A stretch of DNA of 64,000 bases, from NCBI RefSeq assembly GCF_002157685.2, contig NZ_AP026738.1, positions 1,488,001-1,552,000 on the forward strand, read 5' to 3'. This DNA is from Comamonas thiooxydans (GTDB lineage Bacteria; Pseudomonadota; Gammaproteobacteria; Burkholderiales; Burkholderiaceae_C). A program made the position numbers and the translations under genes. Shown here one piece after another: positions 18,122 to 26,566 of this stretch; within the stretch, counting starts at the first letter, position 1; each line of letters starts with the position of its first letter. Below the pieces are notes generated by a model, which was not told the DNA's origin, did no database searches, and was given only the letters and a program-made list of their open reading frames with translations.

Positions 18122-18150
18122 TAAAGGAGGCCTCGGCCTCCTTCTTTTTT
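18122..18150 (+). terminator. Rho-independent terminator after the CoA ligase gene
   Basis: AAAGGAGGC/GCCTCCTT pair around a CTCG loop, followed by CTTTTTT. It lies between convergent genes, but the minus-strand flank lacks a long T-run. Confidence 0.85.
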
Positions 18151-18154
18151 ATCT

Positions 18155-18595
18155 TCAGCGTGCCGCAGCGCAGATACGGCGCGCCGTCTTCTCGGACTTC
18201 AGCGCCACAAAGGCTTTGGCTTGCGTGTCATAGCGGTGTGCAATCACATACTGGCTGCAGCGATCCGAATAGCGCGCGCAGGCCTGCATGGCAATGCAAA
18301 GATGGGGCCCGTTCCCCCAGACCTTGGCGGGCGGCCGGTCGTAAATCCCTTCGTACAGCGTCTGCTCCTGCGCTTCCCCGTCATTCCATCTGGCCACGAT
18401 TTCAGAAGAGAAATGGTCAAAGCCTGCGCTGCTGTAGCTTACTTCGTAGTCAATCGTGCCCAGCCTGGTGATGGAAGTGCGGCCCGTGACCTGCTTTTCC
18501 CAGGCAGCAGCTTCCTGCGCGCTGCAAGGCACGACGCAAAAGCCCAGCAGCATGAGCCACGTCTGAAGCAGGGTATGGAACTTGCGCAAATGCAT
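18155..18595 (-). CDS. Small secreted protein of unknown function
   Basis: A 146-residue protein. The first 26 residues are a signal peptide: two positive residues, a hydrophobic core LLQTWLMLLGFCVVPC and a cleavage site near SAQ-EA. The mature part has several cysteines (CIAMQACARYSDRCSQ and RRICAAAR), which suggests disulphide bonds in the periplasm. I recognise no family. It is convergent with the CoA ligase and stands alone. Confidence 0.65.
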   Translation of the reverse strand: MHLRKFHTLLQTWLMLLGFCVVPCSAQEAAAWEKQVTGRTSITRLGTIDYEVSYSSAGFDHFSSEIVARWNDGEAQEQTLYEGIYDRPPAKVWGNGPHLCIAMQACARYSDRCSQYVIAHRYDTQAKAFVALKSEKTARRICAAAR

Positions 18596-18840
18596 GGGGT
18601 ATGGACATGGAAGATGACGGGGTCACTATATCGCTGGCATCCGCATGGCGTGAACACGATCTGCTCAAGGCGCTTGGTCGAGGTGCCCGATCTCTGCGAA
18701 GGAGGCCGGGGAGGGGGGCTGCTCGCAAGCAGGGCGGGCCTGCCGGATCTGGTCCGTTTTTGGATGAGGAGGGGGTGAAAAACGAGCGCAGGCCTCAAGA
18801 GCCGGCTTGCTTCGAGGCCCGGTGGGGGGAGCGTCAGCGT
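18596..18840. other. Intergenic stretch, nothing recognised
   Basis: About 245 nt between two minus-strand genes. Open frames reading through it on the plus strand are antisense to the amidohydrolase gene and show no family features. It should carry the promoter of the small secreted protein gene. Confidence 0.5.
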
Positions 18841-20556
18841 TCAGCTTGCCCTCTGCTCGCTGCGCTTGAGCAAGCGGCCCGGCAATGCATCGGTGGCCAT
18901 GCTGTCGCGGTAGGTGATCTGGCCGGACTTGATGGTGTAGCGATAGCCCTGCGCGCCTTGCAGGAAGCGCTTGCCGCCGGCGGGCAGGTCACGAACGATG
19001 TGCGGCGGCAGAATTTTGAGCGCTTGCAGATCGATGATGTTGAGATCCGCCAGCTTGCCGACCTGCAGGACTCCACGGTCGGCAAAGCCATAGAGCGAAG
19101 CCGGCCGCTGCGTCAGCATATGGACGGCCTGCTCGATGCTGAACAGGCCGCGCTTGCGCACCCATTCGGTGAGCAGAAAGGTCGTTGCGCTTCCGTCGCA
19201 GATGGTGCCCACATGGGCGCCGCCATCGCCCAAGGCGGGTACGGTGTGGGGATGGCCGAGCAGCTCGTGCAGAGCGCTGCAGTCATGGTCCAGATAATTG
19301 GCCATGGGCAGATAGACCAGCGCCTGGCCTTCATTGCCCAGCATGAAGTCATACATCCAATCCAGCGGTGGCTGGCCGGCTGCATCGGCCAGAGCCTGAA
19401 CCGAATCGCCTTCTTGCGGCAGATAGTTGGGCTCTTGGTCGCACCAGGGGTACATGCCCGCAAAGTTCTGGCCGAAGTACTCCATGAACAAGTGGGGATT
19501 GCGGTCCTTCTCGCCGAGGATGGCGCTGCGCGTGCCTGGTCGGGACAGCTCTTTGATGCGTTCTGCCGGACTGAGCTGCGCCAGCGCTTCATAGCTGGGC
19601 TTGCAGGAAAAGGGGTTCAGGCTGCATTCGAACCCCATGAGTACGCCCACAGGGCGGTTGAGCACCTGGCCCATGATGCGCAGCCCGCCGGCATTGGCAG
19701 TTTCAATATGCTGTAGCAGCTCTCGGTGCAGTTGCGGGCGGTGCGGATACTGAAGCACGGTGAGCGTGCCGGCGCAGCCCGTGTCCTGACTGACGCGTGT
19801 GAGAATGCTGAATTCGTCCTCGATGTGCTCGAAGTCCGAGATCATCTGGAAGACGCTGTTCGGATAGCTCTTGAGCGAGAGTCCCAGCTCCAGCAACTCC
19901 TCGCCCACGGCCTGGTACATGGGGGTGAAGTCCCCCGACTTGGAGCGGTGGGCCATGGTGCGCGAGGTTGACAGACCAACGGCCCCGGCTGCCAGGCCGT
20001 GCTTGATCAGTTCCTGCATGGTGCTGATGTCCTCGGCATTGGCCTGCTCGCGCCGTATGGCGCGCTCGCCCATTGCATAGACGCGCAGCGGGCCGTGAGG
20101 CAGCAGGGCTGCGATATCGATGTCGTAGCGCCGCGCTGCCAAGGCTTGCAGATATTCAGGAAAGCTTTCCCAGTTCCAGGGCAGGCCTTCATGCAGCGCG
20201 GTGTCGGGGATGTCTTCCACGCCCTCCATGAGCGCAATCAGCGTGTCGCGGTCCTCGGGCCGGCAGGGGGCAAAGCCCACGCCGCAGTTGCCAATCACTG
20301 CGGTGGTCACGCCCTGCTGGGAACTTGGCCAAAGCCTTTCATCCCAGGTCGCCTGACCGTCAAAGTGGGTATGCACATCCACAAAGCCCGGCGTCACCAG
20401 CAATCCGTCTGCATCGATTTGCTGCGCGGCGGTGCCCAGGTCTTGGCCGATGGCGGCGATGCGCCCGTTGCGCACGCCGATGTCCGCGCGGTAAGCGGGG
20501 GCGCCGGTGCCGTCCACGATGCGGCCGTTACGGATCAGCAAGTCGAATTGCTGCAT
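18841..20556 (-). CDS. Amidohydrolase family 3, N-acyl-D-amino-acid deacylase-like
   Basis: A 571-residue metal-dependent amidohydrolase of the D-aminoacylase/dihydroorotase branch. AGGAGACTGACAC precedes ATG 20556. It carries the HxHxD metal motif VHTHFDGQ (His62, His64, Asp66), GNCG with the metal-binding Cys91 of D-aminoacylases, and a late GDGGAHVG aspartate motif. The family cleaves N-acyl amides. In a bile-acid region, hydrolysis of glycine or taurine conjugates or of a cyclic intermediate is conceivable, but this is a guess. Its upstream region holds the only perfect copy of the 18-bp operator, shared with the divergent MFS gene. Confidence 0.85.
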   Translation of the reverse strand: MQQFDLLIRNGRIVDGTGAPAYRADIGVRNGRIAAIGQDLGTAAQQIDADGLLVTPGFVDVHTHFDGQATWDERLWPSSQQGVTTAVIGNCGVGFAPCRPEDRDTLIALMEGVEDIPDTALHEGLPWNWESFPEYLQALAARRYDIDIAALLPHGPLRVYAMGERAIRREQANAEDISTMQELIKHGLAAGAVGLSTSRTMAHRSKSGDFTPMYQAVGEELLELGLSLKSYPNSVFQMISDFEHIEDEFSILTRVSQDTGCAGTLTVLQYPHRPQLHRELLQHIETANAGGLRIMGQVLNRPVGVLMGFECSLNPFSCKPSYEALAQLSPAERIKELSRPGTRSAILGEKDRNPHLFMEYFGQNFAGMYPWCDQEPNYLPQEGDSVQALADAAGQPPLDWMYDFMLGNEGQALVYLPMANYLDHDCSALHELLGHPHTVPALGDGGAHVGTICDGSATTFLLTEWVRKRGLFSIEQAVHMLTQRPASLYGFADRGVLQVGKLADLNIIDLQALKILPPHIVRDLPAGGKRFLQGAQGYRYTIKSGQITYRDSMATDALPGRLLKRSEQRAS

Positions 20557-20650
20557 GTGTCAGTCTCCTTGAAGTTCTGGTGTACGGCAGAGCTCGCCGC
20601 CGTATTCCATTAAGAGGCAATCCGCACGCAAGGCCAATCGGGGTTAGGGA

Positions 20651-20668
20651 ATCGTCCGTTGGGACGAT
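20651..20668. promoter_or_regulatory. Putative steroid-regulon operator, copy 2 (perfect inverted repeat)
   Basis: ATCGTCC-GTTG-GGACGAT is a perfect 7-bp inverted repeat. It lies between the divergent amidohydrolase gene (95 nt from its start) and the MFS gene (120 nt from its start), so it could control both. Confidence 0.7.
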
Positions 20669-20787
20669 GTGGGAGCGGCTGCCCATGACCACGATGCTCA
20701 AGGCGGCGCCGGGATGCGGCCGCCATCTCGTCCTGGCAGTGGCGCAGAGGTGTGAGCTGCGGCGTGATGCAAAAAACCAAGAAGACA

Positions 20788-22083
20788 ATGACAAACAAAA
20801 ATCATCAGAACCCATCAAGGGTGTATGTGCTGGCACTGCTGACGGCCTTGTCTGCCCTGACCTTCATGGACCGGCAGATCCTGGCTGTGCTGCTGCAGCC
20901 CATCAAGCAGGAGTTCGGCTTCTCGGACCTGCAGATCGGCCTGATCACCGGACTCGGTTTTGCGCTGACGTTCGCAGTGCTGGGCATTCCACTGGGACGT
21001 CTGGCAGACAGACAAGAGCGCCGCAGCCTGATTGCCTGGTGCCGTGGCGTTGGTGGCAGCGTTGCGGCGCTGGGCGCCCTGGCCACTGGTTCGGGTGGAC
21101 TGACTGCATCGCGCGCCGGTGCCGCATTGGGGGATGCCGGTGGCGGCGCTGCGTCCATGTCCATGCTGGCTGATCTGTACAAGCCCCATGAGCGCTCGCG
21201 TGCCATGAGTGTTTTTGGTGTCGGCAATGCGATGGGCGCCTTGCTGGCTTTGCTTTTGGGGCCGTTGTTTGCCGAGTTGTGGGGTTGGCGTGTGACCATG
21301 GTCATCATCGGTGTGGCCATCATGGTCTTGTCCCTGGTGCTGCGCCTGAGCATCAGCGAACCCGTTCGTACCATCCCGCAGGTGATCTCCGACCCGCAGG
21401 ACGGCCGGCAGCAGACCAGGTCTGCCGTTGCCTTGATATGGAGAGAGCCCGTGACCCGATTTCTAATCGTGGGCGCTGCTTGTGTCCTGATCGCGGGAAT
21501 CTCGATCGGCTCCTGGAATGTGGCCTTGCTTGCGCGGCGTTTCGATCTCAGTCTCAAGCAGGCAGGGACAATTTCTGCAGGGGCCGCTGTGCTCTCGGTC
21601 TCGGGCAGCCTCTTCTCTGGCTGGTTGACGGACCGGCTGGCGCGCAGCGATGTGCGCTGGCAGATTCGCATCCCCGTGATCGGCACCAGCCTGGCCATGG
21701 TGCTGGGTTTCGGCTATCTGCTGGTGGGCTCGGACATGTTCATGTTGTCCATGGCCTGCATGTTGATTTATTCGTTCTTTACCGCCTGGTGGGCTCCGGC
21801 CACCTACGCTGCCCTGAGCCTGGTCGTGCCGACCGAGCGGCGCGCCACGGCCAGCGCCATGGTGCTGATGGCCGGAGCCCTGCTGGGCAACGGAGTGGGG
21901 CCTATCGTGGCTGGCTGGCTCAGTGATGTGCTCAACACCGTTGCGCCCGGCGAAGGCCTGCGCTATGCGATGGCGATCATGATGTGCACACTGATGCCGG
22001 CGGTGTGGGCGTTTTACCGTGCTCTGCAGCATTACCCCGGCGCCTATCGCAAGGCTCACGCCCCCGTGGTCGCTGCCGCATGA
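20788..22083 (+). CDS. MFS transporter, spinster-like (second paralogue)
   Basis: A 431-residue carrier if started at ATG 20788, preceded by AAGAAGACA; ATG 20767 in the same frame would add seven residues. It shares FMDRQILAVLLQPIKQEFGFSDLQIGLITG and GRLADRQERRS with the other two carriers of the window. About 12 hydrophobic segments are visible. The stop codon overlaps the next gene start as ATGA, so the EthD-like protein is translationally coupled to it. It is a candidate steroid carrier. Confidence 0.85.
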   Translation: MTNKNHQNPSRVYVLALLTALSALTFMDRQILAVLLQPIKQEFGFSDLQIGLITGLGFALTFAVLGIPLGRLADRQERRSLIAWCRGVGGSVAALGALATGSGGLTASRAGAALGDAGGGAASMSMLADLYKPHERSRAMSVFGVGNAMGALLALLLGPLFAELWGWRVTMVIIGVAIMVLSLVLRLSISEPVRTIPQVISDPQDGRQQTRSAVALIWREPVTRFLIVGAACVLIAGISIGSWNVALLARRFDLSLKQAGTISAGAAVLSVSGSLFSGWLTDRLARSDVRWQIRIPVIGTSLAMVLGFGYLLVGSDMFMLSMACMLIYSFFTAWWAPATYAALSLVVPTERRATASAMVLMAGALLGNGVGPIVAGWLSDVLNTVAPGEGLRYAMAIMMCTLMPAVWAFYRALQHYPGAYRKAHAPVVAAA

Positions 22084-22805
22084 AGGCGGAAAAAGTGACC
22101 GAGAAGGATTCTTGCGTCGTCTGGAAGATGATCTATCTGGCGCGGCGCAACCCGGCGCTGCGCCCAGAGGAGTTCGCGCGGGCCTGGCGCGAGCATTCCG
22201 CGCTGGGTCGTCTGTGTCGCAACGTGGGCCAGCGCGTCAAGGCCGTGGCACAGTGCTCACGACATCTACAGACAGATGCCGCAGAACTGAGCAAGGACTA
22301 TGACGGCGTCAACCTCATGGTGCTGGCCGAGCGCGAAGCAGGCTCTGCGATCTGGAGCGACCCCGAAACCCTGGCCATCATGCGCCCCGACGAGCCGCGC
22401 GTGTTTGCCGACTATGTGCGCAATTTCTCGCTGCTATGCCGTCAGCAGGTGTTGCGTGGCAGCCTGTGTGTAGATGTCTTGCCGCAGCAGAAGCAAGTCA
22501 TGTTGATCGGCTTTTTGCAGCGCAGCGACGTCTGGCGCGGAGCTGCGGCCTTGCCGGAGATTTGTCCACCGCAGTGGCAAAGCCTTGCCCTGGGCCTGGC
22601 CAGCCGCATTGTCTGCAACACCATCGATGAGCAGCCACCTTCTGGCTATGGCTACCGCCATGTGGTCGAGTGGTGGTTTGACTCGGTGGAGCAGGCGCAG
22701 GCGGCAGCGGCTTCACTCGATGTCTCGGCCCGTGCGCAGGACGGCGAGTTTGGCTGGGGCGAACATGTCTTCATGCTGACGGAGGTGACGCATGCCAGAC
22801 CTTGA
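22080..22805 (+). CDS. EthD-like dimeric alpha/beta-barrel protein
   Basis: A 241-residue protein whose ATG overlaps the stop of the MFS gene (ATGA), hence tight coupling. Residues 15-45 (WKMIYLARRNPALRPEEFARAWREHS) look like the start of an EthD or ferredoxin-like barrel domain; the C-terminal half (YGYRHVVEWWFDSVEQAQAAAASL) looks like a second, related copy. EthD-like proteins are small accessory proteins or lyases in catabolic operons. No catalytic role can be assigned; binding a hydrophobic substrate delivered by the carrier is one idea. Confidence 0.7.
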   Translation: MKAEKVTEKDSCVVWKMIYLARRNPALRPEEFARAWREHSALGRLCRNVGQRVKAVAQCSRHLQTDAAELSKDYDGVNLMVLAEREAGSAIWSDPETLAIMRPDEPRVFADYVRNFSLLCRQQVLRGSLCVDVLPQQKQVMLIGFLQRSDVWRGAAALPEICPPQWQSLALGLASRIVCNTIDEQPPSGYGYRHVVEWWFDSVEQAQAAAASLDVSARAQDGEFGWGEHVFMLTEVTHARP

Positions 22806-22815
22806 GGACTTGAAA

Positions 22816-22912
22816 AGATGGTAGCTGCTTGCGCTTTATGAATAAGGAATTCAATATGTTTTGTATTGAATTTCCATGGAAATAAAGCGCTGGAAGCTAT
22901 GGTTTTCAAGGA
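22816..22912. repeat. AT-rich dispersed repeat with inverted ends (copy 2)
   Basis: Starts with GGTAGCTGCTTGCGCTTTAT and ends with AAATAAAGCGCTGGAAGCTA, which form an imperfect long inverted repeat; the middle also has ATTCAAT...ATTGAAT. It lies between two convergent genes and could fold as a large hairpin. Confidence 0.6.
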
Positions 22913-22928
22913 GAGGCCCTCACCCCGA

Positions 22929-22957
22929 TAAAAAAGGCCCATGCAAGCGCATGGACC
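22929..22957 (-). terminator. Rho-independent terminator of the kshA-like gene
   Basis: Read on the minus strand, GGTCCATGC/GCATGGGCC pair over 9 positions with one mismatch and a 4-nt loop, followed by TTTTTTAT. It starts 24 nt after the stop codon. Confidence 0.85.
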
Positions 22958-22980
22958 TTTGGCCTTGGAGGTTCTCGGGA

Positions 22981-24090
22981 TCAGGCCGTCGCTTCCTCGG
23001 CTTCCTGCGTATAGGCCACCATTCCGCGAGGAATGTACCTGCCTTCGCACTGGTCCAGATACTCGGCCGCCTTGGTGCGGGGGTTGTAGAACTGCTTGTA
23101 CCAGATGCGGGCCTTGAGGAAGGCGCCGTCGCTGGGGATAAACAGCGGGTTCAGGCAGGGCGCCTTCTGAGACCAGACTTCGAAGTCCTGGGCAAAGGCC
23201 AGGCGGCTGGACTCCTGGTACTGTTTGGCCGCGATTTCATCCGCCTTGGTGGGCAGGCCGCCGTGTGCAGTCTTGACCAGCAGGTTGTGCCAGACCTTGA
23301 TCCTGCCGTCCTCGATGGGGGTATGCATGATCATCATGAAGGAGTTGAACATGCCGCTGACCTTGGCGACCAGGATGGCGGGGCCGTGGTACCAGGTGTC
23401 TGTGTGCAGATCGGCGCTGGCACCGCCTTCGCCCACCAGGGTGCGGTGACCGCCGCACTGGCGCTGGATGGCGTTGTGGCCCTTGAATTCGTTCTCGAAG
23501 CGCGCCACGGTGGAGCCGTGGATGGGGCTCAGATGACCATAGTCGGCAATATTGTCCACGACCTCCATGGGGTGCTGGTTCAGCTCGCCCAGGTAATCCC
23601 ATTGGCCGTTGACATAGGTCTCGTCATGCCAGTCGCCAAAAGTGGGCAGATCGTAGTCGGGCTCGCCGCCTTCGGGATCGAACCAGACCCAGATGGCTCC
23701 GTACTGCTCGACAACCTTCCAGCTCTTGACTGCGGCCGCGGCCGGAATGGCTCCGTCGTGATAGGGGATGTGGTTGCACTTGCCGTCCGCGCCGAAGCGC
23801 CAGCCGTGATAGGGGCAGCGGATTCCGTCGCCTTCCACATTGCTGCCGCCGCCATCGATCACCACATAGCTGGTGGCATTGGGCGCTGCCAGATGGGTCT
23901 TCATATGGGGGCAGTAAGCGTCCAGCAGCACGACCTTGCCGCTTTCGCGGCCACGGTACAGCGCGAAATCCTGGCCGAAGAAGCGCACGGCCACGGGCTT
24001 GTGGGTGTCGAGCGCCTTGGCCTCGGAAATCATGAACCAGCCACGTGGGTAGGTAAATTCACCGAGGCGGTAGTCCTTCGTGGTTGCCAT
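22981..24090 (-). CDS. kshA: Rieske oxygenase, 3-ketosteroid 9-alpha-hydroxylase oxygenase component
   Basis: A 369-residue Rieske non-haem iron oxygenase. The start is ATG 24090, behind GGAGACCTCTGCA; the longer frame is not supported. The [2Fe-2S] ligands are Cys60-Pro-His62 and Cys92-Pro-Tyr-His95. The mononuclear iron site follows the KshA spacing, D-x2-H-x4-H (Asp183, His186, His191 in NIADYGHLSPIHG). Known KshA proteins hydroxylate C9 of androstadienedione, which with 1,2-dehydrogenation opens ring B. Length and motifs fit, but some bile-acid Rieske paralogues act on other carbons, so C9 is likely rather than certain. The reductase partner KshB is not in the window. Operator-like half sites lie 63 nt upstream. 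Confidence 0.8.
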   Translation of the reverse strand: MATTKDYRLGEFTYPRGWFMISEAKALDTHKPVAVRFFGQDFALYRGRESGKVVLLDAYCPHMKTHLAAPNATSYVVIDGGGSNVEGDGIRCPYHGWRFGADGKCNHIPYHDGAIPAAAAVKSWKVVEQYGAIWVWFDPEGGEPDYDLPTFGDWHDETYVNGQWDYLGELNQHPMEVVDNIADYGHLSPIHGSTVARFENEFKGHNAIQRQCGGHRTLVGEGGASADLHTDTWYHGPAILVAKVSGMFNSFMMIMHTPIEDGRIKVWHNLLVKTAHGGLPTKADEIAAKQYQESSRLAFAQDFEVWSQKAPCLNPLFIPSDGAFLKARIWYKQFYNPRTKAAEYLDQCEGRYIPRGMVAYTQEAEEATA

Positions 24091-24152
24091 TGCAGAGGTC
24101 TCCGTATTTAGTTTTGGACGGATGAATCTTCTGGCAAGAGGCGTCGCCGCGC

Positions 24153-24170
24153 ATACTCTGTTTGGACGAG
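24153..24170. promoter_or_regulatory. Putative steroid-regulon operator, copy 3 (one strong half)
   Basis: ATACTCTGTTTGGACGAG has a good right half (TTTGGACGA) and a poor left half. A second TTTTGGACG half site lies at 24112-24120. Both are upstream of the minus-strand kshA-like gene, at 63 and about 22 nt from its start. Confidence 0.4.
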
Positions 24171-24248
24171 TGAAGGCGCGGCTTTGATCTGGCGCAAACC
24201 GCACAGGGTTTGCCCTTGGTTGGGTGTTTGTGCACGCTTACATGCTGC

Positions 24249-25085
24249 TCACGTGGTCGCGGTCACGCGCTCTTTGTGAAGGGGTTGCAGGTCAATCATG
24301 GTGTAACTCTTGGCCAGTGGCAGAGCGTCTTTTTCAGTGCCCAGCCAGAACAGTGCCGCTGCAATTTCTTCGGGGGTGGAGGCGCCATAGCGCTGAGCCA
24401 GCAGGCCGTCGTCGCCCAGCGTGGCCTTGACGGCCTCGGTGCTCACCACGCCTGGGTTGACGCTGAAGGCGCGCACATTCTGCTGCTTGTATTCGGTGTT
24501 GATGCAGCCGGCCAGGCGCGCGATGGCGGCCTTGGAGGCTCCATAGGCAAAGCCCCAGCCGCCCTGGTCGGCGGGCACGGGCGGGTTGTACTGGCCCGCA
24601 GCCGAGCACACATTGATGATGCGGCCGCCGCCTTGTGCCGCCATGGCCGGCAGCAGGCGCTGAGCCAGATGGAAAGGGGCGATGACATTACCCTGCATGG
24701 AGCGCTGCAGCGACTCGGCCGTTATCTCGGGGATCAGGTGGTTGATCTCGCGGTTCTGGTAGACGGCGTTGTTGATCAGCAGATCGACACGGCCAAAGCG
24801 TTTCAGCACAGCGTCGGCGGCCTTGTCCAGGCTGGTCAGGTCCATCAGGTCCATGACATGCGGAAATACCTCGCCCCCAGCGGCCTCAATGGCCTTGGCT
24901 GTTGACTCCAGACTGCCGGACAGAAGCTGGCCGCCTGGCAGGCGCAGCTGGTTTTCCATCTGCGTACCTTCGCTCAGCGTGCGGGCGGTGATGGCCACGC
25001 GCCATCCCTTGGTGGCAAAGTAGACGGCGGTTGCCGCGCCAATGCCGCGGCTGGCACCGGTGATGAGAACTACGGGTTGGCTCAC
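24249..25085 (-). CDS. Short-chain dehydrogenase/reductase
   Basis: A 278-residue classical SDR. I choose GTG 25085, behind TTGGAGACTCTC; an ATG 11 codons upstream overlaps the MFS gene. It shows GASRGIG (10-16), NNAVYQN in place of the usual NNAG, Ser161 and YGASK (Tyr181, Lys185). A 20-residue insertion near residues 40-62 (TQMENQLRLPGGQLLSGSLE) lengthens the cofactor loop. It is oriented with and directly downstream of the third MFS gene. The substrate is unknown; a steroid or hydroxyacyl-CoA is expected from context. Confidence 0.86.
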   Translation of the reverse strand: MSQPVVLITGASRGIGAATAVYFATKGWRVAITARTLSEGTQMENQLRLPGGQLLSGSLESTAKAIEAAGGEVFPHVMDLMDLTSLDKAADAVLKRFGRVDLLINNAVYQNREINHLIPEITAESLQRSMQGNVIAPFHLAQRLLPAMAAQGGGRIINVCSAAGQYNPPVPADQGGWGFAYGASKAAIARLAGCINTEYKQQNVRAFSVNPGVVSTEAVKATLGDDGLLAQRYGASTPEEIAAALFWLGTEKDALPLAKSYTMIDLQPLHKERVTATT

Positions 25086-25107
25086 GAGAGTCTCCAATTT
25101 TTGATGA

Positions 25108-26451
25108 TCAGGCGGCATTCATCTGCAACTGCTGCAGGCGCTGCTTGTAGGGGCGGATGGCCAACGCGAAGAAAAGCGAAGTGATGACGAGCAGCGAGGT
25201 CACGCCCATCAGCGCCCAGCGCAGGCCTTCGGAGCCATGAGTCCGGGCAAAGTAGTCCGACAGAATGCCGGTTACCAGCGGACCCAGGCCAACGCCCAGC
25301 AAGGTCATGAAAAGATTGAGAAGTGCCGAGGCGACGCTGCGTTCGGCTGCAGTCACCATCTGGCTGACGGCGCTGTATGAGAGCGTGGCAAACCAGCTCG
25401 CAAAAAAGCCGAACAGCAGGGCAAATGCCATGGCATAGGGGACCTTGATACCGGCAACCGTCCAGAAGTCGGACACGGGCCAGAAAAACACGGCGACGCC
25501 TGCAGGCACGGCGCAGAAGGTGCCCATTGCAGCCAGACGCAGCTGCCAGCGCGAGTCGCGCTGGGTCAATCTGTCACTGAGCCAGCCGCAGAACATGGCG
25601 CCGGCCACGGCACCCAGGCCGCTGGCCAGACCGAACACCAGGCCGGCGTGAGAGATGCTCATGCCGTGAATGCGCATGAAAAAGCTCGGCGCCCAGACGC
25701 CGTAGCCATAACCTGCAATACCGGCCACGCCGCAGGCGATGCAGATATGGCGCAGCGGCGCCATGCCCAGCAGGCGCCTGACCTGGTGAAACATGGATTC
25801 GCGCGCAGCGCTGCCTTGAGCTGCAGGCTTGATGCTTTCATAGGCGCCTCGTGCCGGTTCCTTGACAAAGAAATACACCAGCAGCGCAAGAATTACGCCC
25901 GGAATGCCGAAGGCGAGAAACACGGAGCGCCAGCCGTAATGCTGGGCCACCATGCCGCCTATGACGAGGCCCAGCAACGTTCCCAGGTTGGGGCCCATCA
26001 TGAACAGACTGATGGCAAACGAACGCATCTTGGGAGGATACAGATCCGAGACGATGGACACCGAGGGCGCCATGCCGCCGGCCTCGCCCACGGCCACGCT
26101 CATGCGGGCCAGCAGCATGTGCCAGTACTGGGTGGCCATGCCGCAGGCAGCGGTGGCAAGGCTCCAGATCCCGCAGCACAGGGCCACGATGTTGCGGCGG
26201 TTGCGTGTGTCGGCCAGACGTCCCACAGGCACACCCAGCATGGCATAGATCAGACCGAAGGCCAGCCCCGTGAGCAAACCCATCTCGGTATCGGAGGCGC
26301 CGAATTCCTGTTTGACGGGCTCCAGCAAAATAGACAGAACCTGTCGGTCAATGAAGGAGAAAATATAGACCAGCGCCAGCAGGGCGAGGCTGAGATGAGT
26401 GCGCCAGCTGACGGCGGGAGGCGGGGTTTGATGGGTGTGCATGCGCTGCAT
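25108..26451 (-). CDS. MFS transporter, spinster-like (third paralogue)
   Basis: A 447-residue carrier with about 12 helices and the shared block SFIDRQVLSILLEPVKQEFGASDTEMGLLTG and GRLADTRNRRN. ATG 26442 is an alternative start. The downstream SDR begins 22 nt after the stop, so they form a small operon. It is divergent from the aldehyde dehydrogenase gene, with an operator copy between them. Candidate steroid or bile-acid transporter. Confidence 0.87.
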   Translation of the reverse strand: MQRMHTHQTPPPAVSWRTHLSLALLALVYIFSFIDRQVLSILLEPVKQEFGASDTEMGLLTGLAFGLIYAMLGVPVGRLADTRNRRNIVALCCGIWSLATAACGMATQYWHMLLARMSVAVGEAGGMAPSVSIVSDLYPPKMRSFAISLFMMGPNLGTLLGLVIGGMVAQHYGWRSVFLAFGIPGVILALLVYFFVKEPARGAYESIKPAAQGSAARESMFHQVRRLLGMAPLRHICIACGVAGIAGYGYGVWAPSFFMRIHGMSISHAGLVFGLASGLGAVAGAMFCGWLSDRLTQRDSRWQLRLAAMGTFCAVPAGVAVFFWPVSDFWTVAGIKVPYAMAFALLFGFFASWFATLSYSAVSQMVTAAERSVASALLNLFMTLLGVGLGPLVTGILSDYFARTHGSEGLRWALMGVTSLLVITSLFFALAIRPYKQRLQQLQMNAA

Positions 26452-26476
26452 CGTGCGAGGGGCTCAGGGTTATGCC

Positions 26477-26494
26477 ATCGTCTTTTTGGACGAC
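26477..26494. promoter_or_regulatory. Putative steroid-regulon operator, copy 4
   Basis: ATCGTCT-TTTT-GGACGAC matches 12 of 14 arm positions. It lies 26 nt from the start of the minus-strand MFS gene and 73 nt from the plus-strand aldehyde dehydrogenase gene, so it may serve both. Confidence 0.65.
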
Positions 26495-26566
26495 GACCGC
26501 GAAATCCGGAGGTCTGAGCATGTGCCTTCCGTTCATGGCTTTCAAGAGAAGTATCGAGGAGACAAA

